64,000 bases of DNA, from assembly GCA_030549775.1 (NCBI GenBank), contig CM060174.1, forward strand, positions 22,618,693 through 22,682,692, written 5' to 3'. The stretch comes from Tamarix chinensis. Taxonomy: Eukaryota > Streptophyta > Magnoliopsida > Caryophyllales > Tamaricaceae. Positions 24,945 to 36,765 of the stretch are shown here, piece by piece. Position 1 is the first letter of the stretch, and each line of letters opens with the position of its first letter. Made by a program: the position numbers and the translations under genes. A model generated the notes under the pieces. That model was given only the letters and a program-made list of their open reading frames with translations. It ran no database searches and had not been told where the DNA came from.

Positions 24945-26219
24945 TTACTTGTTAAAGAATTATATGAGGGAGGTGTAGATGGTCATTTTGGAGTTCATAA
25001 GACCATGGAAATACTACAAGAAAACTTCTACTAGCCATGGATGATAAAACTAGTACAAAAAATTATAGCAAGATGTGTAACTTGTTAAAAAAGTAAAATT
25101 TCTTCCATAATGTTTTTTATACTTCTTTATAAGTTCCTGATCAACCTTGCAAAAGTGTTAGTATGGATTTTATATTAGGATTACCAAGGACGCAAAGGGG
25201 TAAAGATTATATTCTTGTGGTCATGGAAAAGTTTACAAAAATGGCACATTTTATTTGTCATAACAAAATTGATATTGCAACTCATGTAGTAGACTTATAT
25301 TTCTATGAAATATTGAGGTTACATGGGGTTCTCAAAAGTATAGTATCGGATAGAGATGTCAAATTTTTGAGTTACTTTTGGAAGATACTTTGGAACATGT
25401 TAGGTACTAAGCTACTATTTAGTACTACTCATAATCCACAAATGGATGGTCAAACAAAAGTGACTAATTGAATTCTTGGTACTTTCTACGAGGGTTGGTA
25501 AATAAGTGTACCAAATATTGGGATATAAAGCTTGCGCATGGTGAGTTCGCATAAATTAGAAGTCCTTCTAGTATGACTACAATGAGTCCTTTTAACTCAA
25601 TATATGGGGTTAATCTATATCTACCAATTGATTTATTGTCATTTAAGAGAGGATATATAAAGAATTATGATGTTAAGGAAAGAATTGAATTATTTAGAAA
25701 ACTCCATCAAAAAATTAAAGATAACATTAAAAAATCGAATGTTAAATACCAAGTTCATGCAAATCAAAATAGAATTCAACAAGTTTTTAAATTGGGTGTA
25801 TGGTTGCATTTGACAAAAGATATATTTCCAAACTTAAGAAACAATAAACAAATGCTAAGAGCTATTGGTCCATTCAAAGTCTTATGAAAATTTGGAAATA
25901 ACATGTATGAACTTGAATTGCCTGAACATTATGATGATTATCTACGACTTTCAACATTGGTGACTTATCTCGATATTATAGTGATGCTAATTTGAGGGTA
26001 AATTCTTCTCTACAAGGGGAGTATGATGCAGGATCATATCTTGAAAACTCTCAATCTTCTTCTTCTTATGATAGTGATCAAGAGGAGTTCGCATACTTGG
26101 AGATAGAACCAATCATGCTTGAAAATGTTTATGCCTCTAATGTTTGTCAAGTCATTTTTGTAGGTATTGTACATGTTTGCAATAAATTTATGAAGTTCAT
26201 GATGGTTGAAGTTCTTTGA
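24945..26219 (+). pseudogene. integrase of B2 with tail reading into the 3' LTR
   Basis: The HHCC zinc domain is readable at 24950-25090 (GHFGVHKT, then CVTC). The core starts [20 protein letters not shown] (25163) and has [16 protein letters not shown] (about 25348), then DGQTKVTN at 25447-25470, where Lys occupies the catalytic Glu position, exactly 35 residues after the second Asp. The C-terminal part at 25573-25887 ends WLHLTKDIFPNLRNN and AIGPFKVL, then YELELPEHYDDYLRLST, with no chromodomain after it. The frame continues as LRVNSSLQGEYDAGSYLENS across the LTR start at 26024 and stays open to 26219. CRM elements are known for such an overlap of pol with the LTR. Confidence 0.85.
26011..26023 (+). 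promoter_or_regulatory. polypurine tract of B2
   Basis: TACAAGGGGAGTA immediately upstream of the TGATGC start of the 3' LTR. It overlaps the pol frame. Confidence 0.65.
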
Positions 26220-26828
26220 GGTAAAAGAAAATGATAATAGATTACAAGACTACAAAGTGAAAGGAATAACAAGGCCATAAGACCATAAAGTTTATTCACA
26301 TTTGATTATATCTATGTATTGCGTTATTAAGTTGTGTACGTTTGTTATTTTCATTGTCTACTTTGTAATTATTGTAAAATTTTCATTGTAGCTTTTATTG
26401 TAAGACATGAGCCATACCTTAGCAGGGTCAATTCATTCATGATTATTCTAATGGGCATCTGAATGGAAAAGGCTTGCATGGTTCCATGCCTATATAACCA
26501 CTTGTATTTAAAGATGTTGACACAACATAACATGAAAATTTTATGAAGTTCATTCATGAATTTTTAGAAAGCTACGAGAGAGTGTGTTTCTTTTAATTCT
26601 CTTCTCCTTCCTTAGGTGTGTACATTGAGAAGTAGCAAGGATAATAAAGTGAGAAATCAAAGGTTAACATTAGAATAGTTAGACCTTGGATTATATCTAC
26701 TCAAAATCTATCAACAATCACAACCAAAATATATGCAAGTGAAGTCAAGTTTGGGTGATCATTTTTGCATCTTGTGATCCTTCAAAAAAGGTCTTGAACT
26801 ACTATAGAAGATTTGGAGATCTTCCACA
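26024..26828 (+). mobile_element. 3' LTR of B2
   Basis: TGATGCAGGATC to CTTCCACA, 805 bp, collinear with the 5' LTR. TATATAA lies at 26491-26497. Its first 195 bases lie in the pol-tail open frame. Confidence 0.85.
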
Positions 26829-28622
26829 TCAAATGGCTTCACTGAATGATAGTTTATGGGAACTAGTAGACTAGTTTGGTTTAACCAGTCAGCGGTTCCA
26901 AGTAGAGACCAACCCATTTGGCCTATACAGAAACCATTTGACTGTGTTTGACCAACTGATCAAGTGGTCAAAGTAACTAGTCAACAGGTTTGATCCAACC
27001 AATAGATGTTTCTAAGTATAGACCAATCCATTTTGGTCTACAAGGACACAAGTCAATGGGTTTGAGAAACTAATCGACTATTCATCGAAACTAATCAATT
27101 AGTTTGTTCACCAATCAACTTATCTCGTAACCAACTGATTAAAAACAACAAACCATTCAACTGTTTGCATGTTGATGGGTTCGAATAACCGATTGAATGG
27201 TATTGGTAAAACACTACCCATACTTGCGAAATACACACCAAAACATACTACACATTACCATATTAATCCTAGCATACTTCAATGTTGAAACACGCATAAA
27301 AATACATGTTTCACATAAAAAAATCATCTAGATACATAGTAATGCACATACTTAAACAAGTCATGCTCAAACACCCAATTTTGTGCCTAAAAAGTCATAG
27401 AATTCCAACAACGCTAACTTGGAAAGAATTATAACACTTTCTTATATAGTAGAACACAGTTAGATCATACTTATATATGCACCAAACACAAAGAACCACA
27501 ATATAGCACAAAAACCTATTTATTTTAAAGATAAGAATGTATTACCTTAAAGGAATTCTTCAAGCATAAAACTTCTATTGGATCACTTATCTAGCAGCAC
27601 TTTGATTCCTAAGAGAATCAAAGTAAAAGCCATTAAAATTTCTCTTTCAAAACTTAATTAAAATCAATGAAAGCTGGGATAAGAGTAAGAACACAAAACA
27701 CTACTTTTGACTCAAAAATTGGGTGTCAAAGGAATAGTTGGATCCTTCAACCTTTCTCAACCTTAATTCTTCCTTATTTAAGGAAAGAAACAGAGAATTA
27801 AATCAAGATTAGAAGAAGTGAAAGGAACATAATTCTCGTACAAGGAAGGGATAAAATCAGAAAAAGGCTCTATTCTTTTTAGTAGAGGGATAAAGAAGGG
27901 GAAAGGAAGGATGGTTAACACTTGGGGAAATTTTCCACAAGGAGAAGGGAGAAGAGAGAAAGAACACAAGCAATGAAAATGGATTAGAGATGACAAGTAT
28001 AGAAGGAAGGTTGGTCGACATTCCTAGGAGAAAGGGGATAAGACTGATGAGATTGAGTGTAGGCTAGCCAACAAATGAGGGCTGACTTGATGGGATGGTG
28101 TGGAGTGCAATCACAAATGAGCATGGTAGTGGATTAGAAAGTCATAGGATGCTGAAAAAAGTCTATCTCACAGTCCCAATTGCTAGAAGAGAGAGGGAGA
28201 CGTGAAGGAAAAGAGAAATGGTAAAATATGCCTAAAAAGTGCCTTTTAGGTAAAATTTAGCTATTTAAAACCATATGAAATTAATCTCGAAGCACTAAAA
28301 CATGCTTATAAGCATAATTGGAATCTAATTAGATGTTTTTCAAAAATATTACGGATAAATTCAAATCAAAAATAGAAATGGCTCTAAAATCGTAGGATAA
28401 CAAATCGATGGGTTTGGGCAACCTGTTAGACTAGTTTTTTGAGATTAAGAATGTAAATTTCCTTAGTGCACAAGTCGATGGATTACGTAGACCTATCAAT
28501 TAGTACTCCTAAAGTTTACATTTTTATTATAATTTCAAGTCTATTTCAAATACAACATTCATTTATTTTATATCAACAAAAATCTAATTATAATTTGGAG
28601 GATTTTGTGACGGGGTATTACA
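26829..28622 (-). mobile_element. C 3' LTR, main segment
   Basis: It ends (in minus reading, begins) TGTAATACCCCG at 28622, directly after the polypurine tract of C. It aligns along its length with S (58750-60496) and with the 5' LTR of C. It contains motif islands with GACTGGTTTG-like units at 26850-27200 and 28390-28510. The open frame at 27778-27996 is not a gene. Confidence 0.8.
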
Positions 28623-28660
28623 ACACAACCCCCTTAAAAGAGACTTCATCCCTAAAGTCC
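28623..28660 (-). promoter_or_regulatory. polypurine tract of C
   Basis: On minus, GGGATGAAGTCTCTTTT is followed by AAGGGGG and TTGTGT just before the LTR. A GGACGAAATT-to-AAGGGGGG stretch abutting TGTAA is typical of Tekay/Del 3' ends. Confidence 0.75.
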
Positions 28661-28839
28661 ATGAAAGAAACATATTATTGTAGGCTTAAAACATAAGAAA
28701 ACCCTAAGCCATAAACCAATAGAATGCAATAGCTAAGGGTTAATACACAATAAAAGGGTACTACCCCCTTAAAATAGGCACCGTTACCCATGCAATGCAC
28801 CTAAGAAAATAACTCTGAATGCTTCATCTTGATCTACTC

Positions 28840-30130
28840 CTCTAACTCTCAAGTAGCCTCCTCGGCCCATAACGTGACCACAAAATCCTCATGAGTGGAA
28901 TGATATTCAAAGGTGTCTACCGAGTGTTGGATTCAAGGATCCTCGATGGAAGCTCCTCGTAATTCATCATCTCATCGAGCTTAATTGTCTCTTGCTGAAT
29001 CATGTGCGATAGATGTGACACATACCTCCTCAACTCAGAGATGTGGAAAATATTATGTACAGGCAAATGCTCCACTAACAAGGAAATCCTGTAAGAAACC
29101 TCTCCAACCCAATCCAAAATCTCATATGGCCAAATAAACCTCGGGCTAAGCTTGCCCTTACGACCAAAATGCATCACTCCCTTGGTTGGAAAAACTCTCA
29201 GATGACTATATCGCCTACCTCAAACTTATTTTCTCTCCTTCCAAAATCTACATAGCTCTTCTACCTATCTTGAGATACCTTCATCAAGTAACAAATTATC
29301 TTGATCAACTTGTTAGTGTCCTCTACCATCTCTGATCCCAACATAACTGTCTAGCTAGAGTACTCCAACACAGGGGGCTACATCACTTTTGTTCATAAAG
29401 TACCTCGAAAGGTGTCATCCATATGCTTGCTTAATGACTGTTGTTGTAGAAGAACCATAAAAAATCCATGTGACCCTCCTAATAGCCCTTAAATTCAAGA
29501 ACACAAGCCCAAAGCATATCCTCTATGGTCTAAATAGTACACTCAGTCTACGCATATTGTAGCTACATGGAAAATTGTTCTCATCTTAAGCTATGTCTTG
29601 AAAGTAGCTTGCAATTTTTACCATAAGTTTGATAAAAATATAGAATATTAGTTTCAAATAATGTCCTTAGGAACCTCACGATAACAAACCACAAGCTTTC
29701 TATAAGCACTAGCCATCTTCTCCATACTCAATGTCGACTTCATCGGCATGAATACCGCTAACTTAGTTAACCGATCAACCACAACCTAGATCAAATCTAA
29801 ACCACTACGGGTCATAGGTAATCCAACTATGAGTTCCATTAACACACTATCTCGTTTCCAATTAGGACCCTCTAATGGTTTAATTAAACCTGCCAAATGC
29901 TTGTGTTCCACCATGACCTTCAAATAGGTAAAGAACTAGGCCACTAAGTCAGCAACCTCCCACTTTATATGGTGCCACTAATAGATTTGTCTCAAATCCT
30001 TATACATCTTATCCCCTCCATGATGGATGGAATAAAGCACACAATGACCCTCCTCTTAAGTTTCCCACGACTCTATAGAGCACACCACCATCCTTAGAAA
30101 CTAATGTTACCTTCCTCAAAAATCTCAAAT
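28840..30130 (-). pseudogene. integrase and chromodomain of C
   Basis: On minus, the core is heavily broken. A segment equivalent to TIQTLEDMLRACVLEFKG is seen as TIEDMLWACVLEFKG at about 29550-29500. The C-terminal part is open at 29177-28917: FGRKGKLSPRFIWPYEIL, VGEVSYRISLLVEHLPVH and NIFHISELRRYVSHLSH. It is followed by YEELPSRILES, then across a break IPLMRILWSRYGP and EATWE-like remnants at about 28870. That last block is a chromodomain, which places C in the Tekay/Del branch of chromoviruses. Confidence 0.8.
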
Positions 30131-30299
30131 CTCATTGCCCTACCCTTGGATATCGCCTTCTTAATCCGCTCAAGATTAAATTCTCTTCGCTAGCAATCTC
30201 GAATCTCATCAAAGATAGTCGGGGTGATCAAGAAGTTTCTCACCCTTATCTCAAGAACCCCAAGTCTAATGATCTTAATGATCAACTCCTAAAAATCTC

Positions 30300-31620
30300 A
30301 CGAGATGCAATTTAACACTTTCAGGGAACCGAAGGCATAGGAAGTCTTCTTACTAAAAGCTTCTGCTATGATGTTGGCCTTACCCTTATGGTAGGTCAAC
30401 TCCAAATGGTAGTCCTTAACTAACTCTAGCTATCTCCTATATCTTATGTTCAATTCTCGATATGTGAATATATACTTGAGGCTCTTATGGTCCATGTAGA
30501 ACTTATATTATACCCCATACAATTAATGTCTCCAAATCTTCAAGACAAAAACCACTACATCTACCCTCTCATGTTAAATCAACATGCACCCTAAAAAAAA
30601 TTTAGACATATTGCTAAACACCTTGAATCCCTCTCTATCGGACTACAAGTTAAGCACTGGAGTTGAAGTGAACCTCCTCTTCATCTCCTTAAAAGCCTCT
30701 GCGCACTTATCATCCCAAACAAAGCACTTCATCTTCTTTAACAAGGTATTCAAAGAATGAGCAATCCTAGAAAAGTCTTAAATGAACCATCCATAGTAGC
30801 CTGCTAACCCCAAAAAATTGTGATCATCCATGAAGTTCATTAATTCAGTCTACTCTAACACTGCTTGGATATTTGAATGATGCATCAACACACCTTACCT
30901 CAAAATGACATGACTAAGGAAAGCTACTCCATCCAACCAAAATTCACACTTTGAAAGCTTGGTGTATAACTAATAAGTCCTCAACAACTCCAAGGCCTGT
31001 CAAAGGTGATGTTCATGTTACTCACGAGTCTGTGAGTAAATTAGAATATCCTCGATGAACACCATGATGAACTGATCATGATGTTGCTGGAAGATGTGGT
31101 TCATGAGATCTATGAACACTGATGGCACATTTGTGAGTCCATAGGACATCATGGTGAACTCATAGTGTCCATACCTCATCCTAAAAGCTATCTTTGGTAT
31201 GTCCTTCTCAGCCATCCTTAGCTGATGAAACCGAGATATAAGATTTATTTTCAAAAACACTATAGCCCCACACAACTGATAGAAGAGGTCGTCAATATAT
31301 GGTAAAGGATAATGGTTCTTTACCATAACTTATTTCAACCCATGATAGTCTATGCAAAGCCTTAACCCACCATCCTTACTCATTAAAAAAGGGTTAGTGC
31401 TCCCTAAGGCAACACACTCAGTCAAATTTACCTCTTCTCCAACAAATCCTCCAACTGAGTATGTAACTCTTCCATCTCAGTTGGTGTCATATGATAAGAC
31501 GCCTTCGATATAGGCTCTATCCTTAGTAGAAGGTCTATCGTGAAATATATCTCACTCATTAGCAGCATCCCTAGGATCTCATTAGAAAACATATCTCGGA
31601 CCTTTTGCACCACTAGAATC
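30300..31620 (-). pseudogene. RT and RNase H of C
   Basis: On minus from 31613: RDMFSNEILGMLLMSEIYFTIDLL and SYHMTPTEMEELHTQLEDLLEK, a break, then [33 protein letters not shown] and [24 protein letters not shown]. The active site is FIED (about 31050), so the first Asp of YxDD is Glu. The thumb, RNase H and the DHKSLKY-like region (about 30480) follow in pieces down to 30300. Confidence 0.85.
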
Positions 31621-31779
31621 TCCTCAACAAACGAATCCTTAGCATCTAGATCCTAAATGCTACAAAAGAAGAGTGGGTACCCTTTCCAGACTAGGCTACT
31701 AAGCACCACTACGGACACCATTCTCACTACAAGCTTAGGCTTTCATCTCCAGTAAGAGACCTTAGTACACTGTAGTCCC

Positions 31780-32060
31780 TTAAGTACTACATTCTCTTGT
31801 GCATAAGCAATTAATGCATGATATATTTGGCGAGCATATCCATCCCAAATTCCCAAAGCTCAAGCGCTATGAGGTCTAGCGAAAGCTCGATCCCTTTAAT
31901 AACTTAGTCCACATCAATATATAGCTTAGAACGTGGAAGGAAGCACAACAGAAGTCTTTATCCTATCAGAAGGAACCATAGTTTTCCTAGCTACAAAAGC
32001 GGTAGACATGAAGGATGTGAAGCACCTAAGTGAAACAACACATAAGTAGGAAGGAAGAAA
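31780..32060 (-). pseudogene. protease remnant of C
   Basis: On minus, VLFHLGASH (about 32020) stands where ALFDSGASHSF is expected, so the catalytic Asp is His. A C-terminal block reads IELSLDLIALELWEFGMDMLAKY (about 31900-31830), matching the DFDVILGMDWL-KY ending of this protease family. Confidence 0.65.
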
Positions 32061-32149
32061 CCATGAGCATACCCGTGATGACATCAACTTACCCGTCAGC
32101 CTCTGACTGGCTAATCACATTTAGGTGATTTCCCAAAGGTGGTCATACA

Positions 32150-33000
32150 ATATTGTCTGAGCCTTACCATTAATTAAAAGCATATGGCCTCTACATCCTC
32201 ATCTATAGAGCAATCCTGCTAGCTCCACTATCAGTCAACCAAGCTCTCTAAACTCGTAGTATTTGTGCCACCGTACCTTAGGAACTTACTTTCCCTTATA
32301 GAGCACTCCCCCCATGGTACAAGACTCAAACCAATGATGTACCAATCGGCCACAGCCATGGCACGAAACCAGCTACCCAACACAATCCCTACCTAGGTGG
32401 TTCTTACTACACCGCTGATAGATGAAACACCTCACACTTGACTAATTCAATTACCCTCCAAAGCAGGGTACCACTCCCAACTGAAGATTGCCAAAGGTAT
32501 GAACCTATTCTCTCCCCCATGGCACTAACCACTCTTAAACCTCTAATTGGCCTTTAATTGGGCACTATGACCCTGAGAAAATGTTCATACCTTCAAGTCA
32601 TAATGGTAAAAGGCCTACAAATCCTGTGCATGAGTCCCCACTAGCATATCCTTCATCCTCATAGTCAACCCTAGCTAGAACTGATGTAGCTTCATCCTCT
32701 CATCAAAGTCAGCCATAGGAGTAAGGATCTAAATAACGACTCTAGTACTCCTCTACAAACGGTGTCCTTTGATGCAACTCCATGAACTCATAGTACTTCG
32801 CCATCCTTAGGTGAGTAGAACAATTACCAATCCTAGAGCATCTTGATGAATGTCTCCCACTAGTCTATAGTGGATCCCCTTAGTTTCTAACCTCTCCACC
32901 ACTCATTAGCATGACGCCATAGATGGAATACCCCATTATATACCTATCTACTTTCTAAGAAACTAGTGGATGCAAAGATCTTCTAAAAATATGTCTGCCA
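32150..33000 (-). pseudogene. gag remnant of C with paired zinc knuckles
   Basis: On minus, from mid-capsid: GVFHLWRHANEWWRG (about 32940-32890), matching the AxxWWxG region. At 32430-32330 are two knuckles, YQRCSKNHLGRDC and CHGCGRLVHHWFESC. The first has lost its leading Cys to Tyr. The N-terminal half of gag is missing, together with the leader and primer site. Confidence 0.65.
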
Positions 33001-34257
33001 ACAATCCAACACATCGATGGGTCTAAGGAGAGAACAACCAATTTTTTGTTAAAAGGAACTAATCAATGGGTTTGATATACCAAATAACTGGTCATAGTAA
33101 CCAACAAGTTGCTTGGTCCAACCGGTCAATGGATCTAAGTAGAGACCAATACATTTTACTCCGTAGGGACAGAGGTCAATGGACTTGACAAATTGATTGA
33201 TTATTCATCAAAACCATTCAACAGATTTGTCAACCAAACTACTAATATTTCAACCAACTAATCCAAAACTCCAAACTATTTGATTATTCATAAGAAGAAT
33301 AACACAAAACACCACCGTTAACTAAAAAATATAGTGTCAAAGGAAGAGTTGGAATCTTCAACCAATCTCAACCTTATTTCTTCCTTTCTTAAGAAAAGCA
33401 AGAGATAACTATAACTAATATTAGAAGAAGATAAATGAACACAATTCTCGCTCAATGATGGGAGAAAATTAGAGGAAGCCTCTATTTTTTTCAGTAGAGG
33501 GAAAAAGAAGGAAAATAGAAGGATATTCAACACTTGGGGTAATTTCCACAATGAGAAGGGGGAAGAGAGAAAGAACATGAGTGAGGAATGAGAATGGATT
33601 AGATATGAGAAGTATAGTGGCAAGGCTGGTCAAAATTCTTAGGAGAAATGGGGATAAGATTGGTGAGTTTGAGTGTAGACAAGCCACGAAGTGAACACTA
33701 ATGTGATAGGGTGGTGGGGGTTGAGTGTAGTCAGAAATGAACATGGTAGTGGATTGAAAAGTTAAGGGATGGTGTAAAAATTCAATCTCACAACCCCAAA
33801 TTCCAAAGGTGATAGGGAGAGGTGAAGGAGAACAGAAAACGTAAAACTTGCCTAAAAAATTCCTTTTAGGAAAAATTAAGCTAATTAAAATCATGTAATG
33901 ATCTAAATACTGTGAGAATAATCCTAGATCACTAAAACATTCTTATTATAATAATTAGACTATAACTAGAAGTTTTTAAAACATTAGAGAGAAGTTCAAA
34001 TCAAAATTAGAAATGGTTTTGAAATCTCAATACAACTAGCATATGGGTTTGGGCAAACTCGTCGATTGTTTTGTCAATAACAAGAATGTTAATTTCTTTA
34101 GCGCAACAATTGATTAGTTATGTAAAACAATTGATCAATACGCTTGAACTTTGCATTTTTATAATAATCTCAATTCTATTTCAAAACCTAAACTCATTTA
34201 TTTTATATGAACATACTTCTAAATATAATTTGAAGGATTTTTTGACTTGGTATTGCA
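33001..34257 (-). mobile_element. 5' LTR of C, truncated
   Basis: On minus it begins TGCAATACCAAG at 34257 and follows the C/S LTR family. Compared with the 3' LTR it lacks about 500 bp near 33297 and everything beyond about 33001. Motif islands lie at 33001-33290 and 34040-34150. The frames at 33318-33894 are not genes. Confidence 0.7.
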
Positions 34258-34262
34258 AATAA

Positions 34263-35773
34263 AATATAGATTTTTTTTTCAAACAATCAGAGAAGAAAGT
34301 TTATATGGCCCAAAAGCTCACTATAGGTTGTGATGAATCTCCATATTCCATGTTGATGTTTACCAAATCATACATGTTCTTAATCCGTTCATATTCAATC
34401 ACATCAATATGAGTTTCCTACATCAAAATTAAGACAAAAATATACGCTTGACTTTTTCTCAATTTTGTCATCAACTTTTAGTATGATTTCGAAGATATGT
34501 TCATCATTTACTTGTTAAGGGCTTCTAAGACTCAACTAAACACATATCATGCAAAACACTAAAAAAATAATAAAATATTTAAGTAAATAAATAAGCACAT
34601 AGCAAATCAATGAACCAAAAATATGACCAAAACTTCCCCACGGTTATCATGGACATTATCCTCAATGGAAAATAAATCCACAAAAAGGATAAAGAATACA
34701 ATTTGGAATAAATAATAGAACACAAAAGGTGCTTGAAAGGTGATAATAATATTATAAAAATACTAGGGGATAAGTTTGTGTTTCTAGGCTAACTTGGCTT
34801 TTGTTTTGAAACACATCCCCACTCTATGTTACCTCACAAGTGCTCCATTCATGTTATCACCTACCTTCAAAATTGTTATGTTCTTATGCCCTAAAATTCC
34901 TTCATAAACATGTTAAGTTGATATGTATTTGTAAACAAAAGGAACAAAAGAAACAAAAATCAAAATTCCTAGTAAATGAAAGAATTTTTTTAAAACATAA
35001 ATTAAATTAAACACACACTTGGGTGCCTCCCAAGATGCACTTACATATAGTCATTAGCTTGACTGTAGTCCAATTCACTCACAATTATTTAAGTGGATGA
35101 TGGTTTTGACACTCTCAACCTCTCCACCTTTATCAAATTTCAAATAATGCCCATTTGCCTTTAATTTTCCTTTTTCTTGACTACCTATCTCTATTACTAG
35201 GAATTAAAAAGGAGTACTTGTTTTCCTTTTTCAAACTTTATTTATTTAATTCTTTGATTATTCATCCTCTTTGTGAGTTCCTTATAGATTCATTAACCTT
35301 GTTTAATTTTAAGAGTCTCTTTTCAAACGCAAGCTACATATACATGTTAAGAAAATGAGTAGCCTATAAATCTTTATGCTCAAGTTCTATAGGAAGGTGA
35401 CATGCTTTTTTAAAATTAAGTTTATATGGATACATTCTTATGGAGTTTTTAAAAGAAATCCTATATGCCTAAAGTGTGTCATCTAACTTTAAAGACAAAT
35501 CTTTCCTAGAATCATTAACCATTTTTTCCACTATCCTTTTAATTTCTCCGTTTGAAATGTCTACTTGTCTATAAGTTTGGGTATGATACAAAGTTACAAT
35601 TTTATGTGTAATTCCATACTTACCCAAGAGAGCATCAAATTATCTATTACAAAAATGAGAACTCCCTGTCACTTATGATAGTCCTTGGCATTCCAAATCT
35701 TGTAAAGATGTTCTTTTTCGAGATTTTGGTGATAACTTTTGCATCATTAATAGGAGTTGCAATAACCTCTACC
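34263..35773 (-). pseudogene. F integrase, C-terminal half, and downstream region
   Basis: On minus from 35773: KWVEVIATPINDAKVITKISKK and NIFTRFGMPRTIISDREFSFL. This is the Athila integrase core right after the A1 insertion point, and it completes the ANYVSK seen on the other side at 42660. A GGGAGGCACCCAAG stretch (about 35020-35033) resembles the conserved sequence after Athila pol. The rest to 34263 is non-coding or too decayed; no env-like protein was seen. Confidence 0.8.
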
Positions 35774-36461
35774 CACTTTGTAATAAACCAAAATTTTAAA
35801 ACCTAAAACTTAATGATTAATCATTATTTAGAATTATTTAATCATAAATAATTAATTTGATTATTTTGTAAAATTTTGATTTATAAAAATGGATATAATA
35901 ATTTAATAAATTAAAATAAATATTTTACTATTTTATAATATTCTCTTTATTTAAATAAATTCCCAAAACCATATTTTACTAAAATTATCCTCTTAAATTA
36001 ATTTCTAAAATTTTAAATAAATAAATTTATTAAGTTAATTAATCCATCTAAATAATTAAATACCCTAATTTTAAAAATTATTTCATTTTTCTCCCTTTTC
36101 CCTTTTCCTTTTTCATTTTTTCTTTCTCTTGTGTTTCTTTCCTTTCTCCTTTTCTTTCTTTCCTTCCATCCTTGGGGTGCCTGACCCTATTCTTTCTTCC
36201 CCTTTCCCTACTTAGTTGCTGGCCTCCTTCACTCTTCTCACGTCTAGCCCTCATCCTCCCCTCTTTTTCTCCCTTTTTTCTTCCCTAATTGGGCCAACCA
36301 ACCCACCTTCTTTCTTTTCTCCCCCTTCAACCCCTAGGTAATCCCTTTCTTCTCTCTCCCCCATTCAACCATCATACTTGTCTCCCACTCTCTTCTTTTT
36401 CTTCCTTCTCTCCCCTGCACGTCGAGCCCCTATGCTTGCACCCTTTCCCTCTCTTTCCTGT

Positions 36462-36765
36462 TGTAACACCCTGAGTCGATACGACCACACGGGGGCTACC
36501 TTGAAGTGCTTTCGGATTGATTGGCTGACCCCACAAATCAACACGAGTCCTTTCAGCACGCTTTGTCCTCACTCACGCGCTTCCTGAGAGAATTTTAGAA
36601 AATTTCTGAAACTTCCCAGAAGGTCACCCATCCTAAAATTTCTCCATGGCCAGCACGCTTAACTGTGGAGTTCTTAGGATGGAATCACCAAAAAGATGGT
36701 ATACCATGTTGATATAAGTAGCCAAATCAATCCTCATAACACTCCCCTCAATTTGGGGTATTACA
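36462..36765 (-). mobile_element. Cassandra-type TRIM solo LTR
   Basis: 304 bp, TGTAACACCC to GGGGTATTACA on plus, flanked by the exact duplication CCTGT (36457-36461 and 36766-36770). On minus it carries a 5S rRNA-like segment, the diagnostic feature of Cassandra terminal-repeat retrotransposons in miniature. Cassandra has no protein genes and depends on other elements. Only one LTR is present, so this is a solo LTR left by recombination. It lies in the pyrimidine tract of A1. Confidence 0.92.
36604..36690 (-). promoter_or_regulatory. 5S rRNA-like segment with Pol III internal control region
   Basis: On minus: CATCCTAAGAACTCCACAG, then TTAAGCGTGCT (box A region, about 36652-36663), a divergent middle part, and AGGATGGGTGACC plus TTCTGGGAAGT (box C region, about 36611-36635). 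These align with the 3' two-thirds of plant 5S rRNA. The first third of 5S is not recognisable, so a functional rRNA is unlikely. Whether Pol III can still use it is unknown. Confidence 0.88.

Larger units (their letters stand above)
20218..26828 (+). mobile_element. complete CRM-like chromovirus B2
   Basis: 6.6 kb with both LTRs (20218-21028, 811 bp; 26024-26828, 805 bp), primer site, gag, protease, RT, RNase H and integrase in Ty3/gypsy order, and no chromodomain. It sits in the 3' LTR of C: sequences on both sides carry the same LTR family. The flanks share only TCA (GTCAG on the left, TCAAA on the right), so the target duplication is not clean. Coding regions have numerous stops. Confidence 0.85.
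19946..34257 (-). mobile_element. Tekay-like chromovirus C, with B2 nested in its 3' LTR
   Basis: Minus-strand order is a truncated 5' LTR (33001-34257), gag from mid-capsid, protease, RT, RNase H, integrase, chromodomain, polypurine tract and 3' LTR (26829-28622, continued at 19946-20217). AATAA stands at 19941-19945 and at 34258-34262, a possible target duplication though of low complexity. The primer site and the first part of gag are deleted together with the end of the 5' LTR. Confidence 0.7.

Noticed and set aside
28623..33000. An endogenous pararetrovirus
   Set aside because: RT is followed by integrase and a chromodomain with LTRs on both sides; this is a chromovirus retrotransposon and no virus-specific domain was seen.
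17685..35150. An env-like gene in the 3' region of Athila element F
   Set aside because: I looked through the 3' region on minus and saw no open frame with signal or membrane segments; only non-coding sequence and inserts.
36462..36765. A genuine 5S rRNA gene
   Set aside because: LTR termini and a CCTGT duplication surround it, the 5' third of 5S is missing and the middle is divergent; Cassandra explains it better.
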